NCBI GenBank assembly: GCA_001917125.1
Contig: MNTU01000032.1
Span: 1-17,851 of the forward strand
Direction of reading: 5' to 3'
DNA length: 17,851 bases
From: Azospirillum sp. 47_25
Lineage (GTDB): Bacteria; Pseudomonadota; Alphaproteobacteria; RF32; CAG-239
Positions 14,518 through 17,851 of the stretch are shown piece by piece; the stretch's first letter is position 1, and each line of letters starts with the position of its first letter. The notes under the pieces were generated by a model that saw nothing but the letters and a program-made list of their open reading frames with translations, searched no databases and was not told where the DNA came from. Made by a program: the position numbers and the translations under genes.

Positions 14518-17500
14518 ATGTTTTCCAAGTTCTTCATCGAGCGGCCGATTTTTGCGACCGTTATTTCGCTGGTGATTATCTTAGCCGGATTGGTTTCGAT
14601 AAAGGTTCTGCCGATTGAACAGTATCCGAGCATCGTTCCGACGGAAATTCAGATTTCGGCCACCTATCCGGGAGCCACGGCCGAAGTTTTGGCCGATACC
14701 GTTGCCGCGCCGATTGAGCAGGAATTGAACGGCGTCAAAAATATGATTTACATGTATTCGACCGCCACCTCTCAGGGATATCTGACAATTGGTGCCGTGT
14801 TTGACATCGGAACCGACCCCGATCAGGCGACAATCGACGTCAACAACAAAGTACAGATGGCAACGCCTAAACTGCCGAGCGAAGTAACCAAACAAGGCGT
14901 CACCGTGCAGGAAAAATCGAACTCGATTTTGCAGGTTGTGACCATGCGCTCCACCAGCAAGCGTTATGATACGGTTTTTGTTTCCAACTATGCCTTGCTG
15001 AACGTTCTGGATGAATTGAAACGAATCAAGGGTGTCAGCGATGCCTCGCTGTTTGCTTCGCAGGATTATTCGATGCGCATTTGGCTGAGCCCGGATAAAT
15101 TGGCCGATTACAACCTGACCCCTCAGGACGTGATTGCCGCCATTCAGGAGCAGAACTCCCAGTTCGCCGCCGGACAGTTTGGCCAGGAACCGATGGATGA
15201 ATATCTGGCCTATACTTATTCGGTCAACACCAAAGGACGTCTGGTTGACGAAAAAGAATTCGGCGACATTATTCTCCGCAGCGATGAAAAGGGCGGTATG
15301 CTCCGCCTGAAAGACGTTGCCCGTATCGAACTCGGCGCACAGGATTACAGCGTGTCTTCCAAATTTAACGGCGAAGATGCGGTTGCGTTTGCAATTTATC
15401 TGCAGTCAAACGCTAATGCTCTCGATACTGCCGCCGCGGTCAGAGACAAATTGGAAGAACTTTCCAAACGTTTCCCGGAAGGAATTGTTTATGAAATTCC
15501 GTATGATACGACTTTATTCGTTAAACAGTCCATCAACGAAGTGGTTCACACTTTTATGGAAGCGGTGGTTCTGGTTATTCTCGTCGTTTATCTCTTTTTG
15601 CAGAATATGCGGGCGACGCTGATTCCGATTCTGGCGGTTCCTGTATCGATTATCGGTGCATTCGCAGGTATGTACGCTTTGGGCTTTTCAATTAACCTGC
15701 TGACGCTTTTCGGTCTGATTCTGGCTATCGGTATCGTGGTGGATGATGCGATTATCGTGCTGGAAAACGTTGAACGCCTGATGGACGAGGAGGGGCTTTC
15801 GCCGAAAGAAGCGGCCATCAAATCAATGGAAGAAGTTTCCGGCCCGGTTGTTGCCGTTGCTCTGGTCTTGGCCTCGGTGTTTATCCCGATTGCCTTTTTA
15901 GGCGGCATGACCGGTGTTATGTATAAGCAATTTTCGGTAACCATTGCCGTTTCGGTGTTGATTTCGGCGCTGGTTGCGTTGACTTTGACCCCGTCGCTCT
16001 GCGCGCTGATTATCAAACGCAGAACTAAAAAAGAAGAACCGCACGGTTTCTTCAAATGGTTCGACGACTTTTTCCAGAAAATTACCGATATCTATCTGGC
16101 GGTGGTTCGTTTCTTCCTCAATAACCGTAAAACCGCGGTTTTGGGATATACGGCGATTATTGCCAGCATTATCTGGATGTTTAAGCTTATTCCGGGCGGT
16201 TTGGTGCCGATGGAAGATATGGGCTCGCTGTTAATGGCTTATGATATGCCGGCGGCCGCCTCCTTGCAGCGAACCGAAAAAATGACCGACGAGGTCTCCA
16301 AACTGTTGTTGGAGAACCCCAATGTCGAGAGTTTGACAACGGTTAACGGCTTTAATATGCTGTCCTCCAGCCAAAACACTTATTCAGGCATCAGCTTTAT
16401 TACCCTGAAAGACTGGAACCTGCGTAAAGCGGCTTCGCAAAGTGCAGATACCCTGAGTCAGGTTTTCACCGGCTATGGAATGAGCCAGCCCGAAGGCATC
16501 GGCTATGCGTTCAGTATGCCGCCGATTATGGGTATGAGCACGACCGGCGGTTTTGAAGCCTATATCCAAAACCGTGCCGGCCATACGCCGCAGGAACTGA
16601 TGGCCGAAACTCAGAAGTTTGTTGAAGCAGCCAATAAAAACCCTGCTTTGAGCAATGTCCGTACTACTTTTTCGGTTTCGACCCCGCAGTACCAAATTGA
16701 TTTGGACCGGGAAAAAGCCCGAGTAATGAATGTGTCGATTGATGCGATTTATACCGTTATGCAGTCCACTTTCGGCAATGTTTACGTTAATGACTTCACC
16801 TATCAGGGGCGCAATTTCCGCGTAACGGTTCAGTCCGAGGCCAAATTCCGCCGCACGCCGGATGATTTGCGTTATGTTTACGTCAAGTCTAATGACGGGC
16901 AGCTGGTTCCTTTATCAACACTGATAAAAGTCAAACGCGTTACCGGCCCTGAACTGATTAACCGTCTGAACATTTTCCCCGCTGCCAAAGTAATGGGCGA
17001 TCCGGCTCCGGGATATTCTTCCGGTCAGGCGATTGCCGCAATGGATGAAACTGCGGATGCTGTCTTGGATAAGGATTATTCGCTTGCCTGGATCGGTTCG
17101 GCTTTCCAGGAAAAACAGACCGGCGGCGCGTCCAGTCAGGCGTTTATCTTCGGTATCATCATGGTCTTCCTGATTCTGTCGGCGCAATATGAAAAGTGGT
17201 CACTGCCGATGGTTGTCATCCTGTCCGTTCCTTTTGCCGTCAGCGGTGCGCTTTTGGCAACATTGCTCCGCGGAACTCAGAACGACCTTTATTTCCAGGT
17301 CGGTTTGGTTACCTTGATTGGTTTGGCCGCGAAAAACGCCATTCTGATTGTCGAATTTGCCGTTATGCAGGTTCAAGCCGGTCTGAGTTATGCCAATGCG
17401 GCAATTGAGGCGGCCAAGCTGCGTTTCCGCCCGATTGTCATGACTTCTCTGGCCTTTACGCTCGGCGTTGTACCTTTGGCAACCAGTACCGGCGCCGGAG

Positions 17501-17694
17501 CTGCCAGCCGCCATGCGATTGGTACCGGTTTAATCGGTGGTATGTTAATGTCAACTTTCGTTGCGACCTTGTTTGTCCCGATGATGTTTGCCATTATCGG
17601 CGAAACCTTTGATGAAGAGAACATTGCCCGCCGCAAAATCAAAAAACGGGCAATCAAAAAAGGCCGCCCATTGCTGAAAGACAAGCGGAACTGA
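14518..17694 (+). CDS. acrB: RND multidrug efflux pump, HAE1 family (AcrB/MexB type)
   Basis: A proton-driven trimeric inner-membrane pump that exports drugs, bile salts, dyes and similar amphipathic compounds. At 1058 residues it is full length. The N terminus MFSKFFIERPIFATVISLVIILAG is the family's first membrane helix. The proton-relay acids are D409-D410 in IGIVVDDAIIVLENVE (E. coli D407-D408), and the relay lysine is K939 in GLAAKNAILIVEFA (E. coli K940). Two large periplasmic loops with the usual porter and docking segments lie between helices 1-2 and 7-8. The C-terminal tail is strongly basic. GAGAGGGA precedes the ATG. Expression is with the adaptor gene. No TolC-type channel gene and no TetR-type repressor gene lie in the window, so the channel is supplied from elsewhere and control is unknown. 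Confidence 0.96.
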   Translation: MFSKFFIERPIFATVISLVIILAGLVSIKVLPIEQYPSIVPTEIQISATYPGATAEVLADTVAAPIEQELNGVKNMIYMYSTATSQGYLTIGAVFDIGTDPDQATIDVNNKVQMATPKLPSEVTKQGVTVQEKSNSILQVVTMRSTSKRYDTVFVSNYALLNVLDELKRIKGVSDASLFASQDYSMRIWLSPDKLADYNLTPQDVIAAIQEQNSQFAAGQFGQEPMDEYLAYTYSVNTKGRLVDEKEFGDIILRSDEKGGMLRLKDVARIELGAQDYSVSSKFNGEDAVAFAIYLQSNANALDTAAAVRDKLEELSKRFPEGIVYEIPYDTTLFVKQSINEVVHTFMEAVVLVILVVYLFLQNMRATLIPILAVPVSIIGAFAGMYALGFSINLLTLFGLILAIGIVVDDAIIVLENVERLMDEEGLSPKEAAIKSMEEVSGPVVAVALVLASVFIPIAFLGGMTGVMYKQFSVTIAVSVLISALVALTLTPSLCALIIKRRTKKEEPHGFFKWFDDFFQKITDIYLAVVRFFLNNRKTAVLGYTAIIASIIWMFKLIPGGLVPMEDMGSLLMAYDMPAAASLQRTEKMTDEVSKLLLENPNVESLTTVNGFNMLSSSQNTYSGISFITLKDWNLRKAASQSADTLSQVFTGYGMSQPEGIGYAFSMPPIMGMSTTGGFEAYIQNRAGHTPQELMAETQKFVEAANKNPALSNVRTTFSVSTPQYQIDLDREKARVMNVSIDAIYTVMQSTFGNVYVNDFTYQGRNFRVTVQSEAKFRRTPDDLRYVYVKSNDGQLVPLSTLIKVKRVTGPELINRLNIFPAAKVMGDPAPGYSSGQAIAAMDETADAVLDKDYSLAWIGSAFQEKQTGGASSQAFIFGIIMVFLILSAQYEKWSLPMVVILSVPFAVSGALLATLLRGTQNDLYFQVGLVTLIGLAAKNAILIVEFAVMQVQAGLSYANAAIEAAKLRFRPIVMTSLAFTLGVVPLATSTGAGAASRHAIGTGLIGGMLMSTFVATLFVPMMFAIIGETFDEENIARRKIKKRAIKKGRPLLKDKRN

Positions 17695-17719
17695 AAAGAG
17701 CCCTCCGGGGCTCTTTTTT
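17695..17719 (+). terminator. Terminator of the RND operon
   Basis: AGAGCCC (17697-17703) pairs with GGGCTCT (17708-17714) around a TCCG loop, followed by a T run, immediately after the stop codon of the pump gene. Confidence 0.92.
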
Positions 17720-17753
17720 ATGGTAAATTTTTAACTAAAGCATTGTCGTTTTT

Positions 17754-17773
17754 AGCCGCAAGGAATTGCGGCT
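17754..17773. repeat. Perfect 8-bp hairpin with GGAA loop
   Basis: AGCCGCAA (17754-17761) pairs with TTGCGGCT (17766-17773). On the plus strand it is followed by TTAATTATTTATT, only moderately T-rich. It may be a second weak terminator or a site just upstream of the promoter at 17785. Confidence 0.6.
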
Positions 17774-17784
17774 TTAATTATTTA

Positions 17785-17813
17785 TTGACATTGTTTCTCT
17801 CTTGTGGCATTCT
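17785..17813 (+). promoter_or_regulatory. Promoter for a gene beginning at the right edge
   Basis: A perfect TTGACA (17785-17790) is followed after 17 bases by CATTCT (17808-17813) with TG at 17805-17806, an extended -10. AGAGAGG at 17837-17843 and an ATG at 17847-17849 follow, so a gene on the plus strand probably starts there and runs off the window. Confidence 0.5.
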
Positions 17814-17851
17814 GTAAGTGGTATGGTTTCAGTTATAGAGAGGTGTATGAT

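Noticed and set aside
1..17851. CRISPR arrays, tRNA or rRNA genes, insertion sequences
   Set aside because: No regularly spaced repeats, cloverleaf sequences, rRNA motifs or transposase frames were seen.

Overview
The window most likely comes from an uncultured alphaproteobacterium, possibly of the gut type. The basis is the uvrA / ssb / gyrA neighbourhood common in Alphaproteobacteria, a GyrA with an extra stretch in its C-terminal half and a long acidic tail, UvrA sequence typical of that class, and a Cys-rich secreted protein with a DUF1566-like end. Coding GC looks to be about 50 percent and spacers are AT-rich. The lineage is inferred from gene order and protein style, not from a marker search.

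Layout. Positions 1-981 hold the 3' part of a Cys-rich surface-type protein gene. It converges on uvrA (1012-3822, minus) over a shared bidirectional terminator. Divergent from uvrA is a periplasmic ligand-binding protein of the branched-chain amino acid type (3986-5104), then ssb (5176-5646) with its own near-consensus promoter. A shared terminator separates ssb from a small convergent XRE-like HTH gene (5695-5961, minus). The 401-base gap 5962-6362 is the most interesting part of the window. On the minus strand it holds a promoter, a roughly 119-nt structured RNA ending in six U, and then the SD of the HTH gene, which one arm of the RNA can pair with. The gap also has a perfect 13-bp inverted repeat and the gyrA promoter. 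gyrA (6363-9179) ends in a terminator.

Next come an unrecognised gene (9336-10055) and a divergent DUF218/YdcF-like gene (10123-10854). These converge on a minus-strand operon at 10922-13099: a pyruvoyl-dependent arginine decarboxylase (aaxB-like) followed by an APC-family arginine/agmatine-type antiporter (aaxC-like). Divergent from it is an AcrAB-type RND efflux pair (13319-17694) with no regulator gene and no outer-membrane channel in the window. The last 150 bases hold a terminator, a hairpin and a promoter that probably drives a gene starting at the right edge.

How the parts work together. uvrA, ssb and gyrA serve genome repair, replication and topology. The decarboxylase and antiporter would import arginine, convert it to agmatine with consumption of a proton, and export the agmatine: an acid-resistance or arginine-scavenging cycle known from Chlamydia (AaxB/AaxC). 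The RND pair exports toxic compounds. The candidate regulatory RNA before the HTH gene is the best candidate for an undescribed element.
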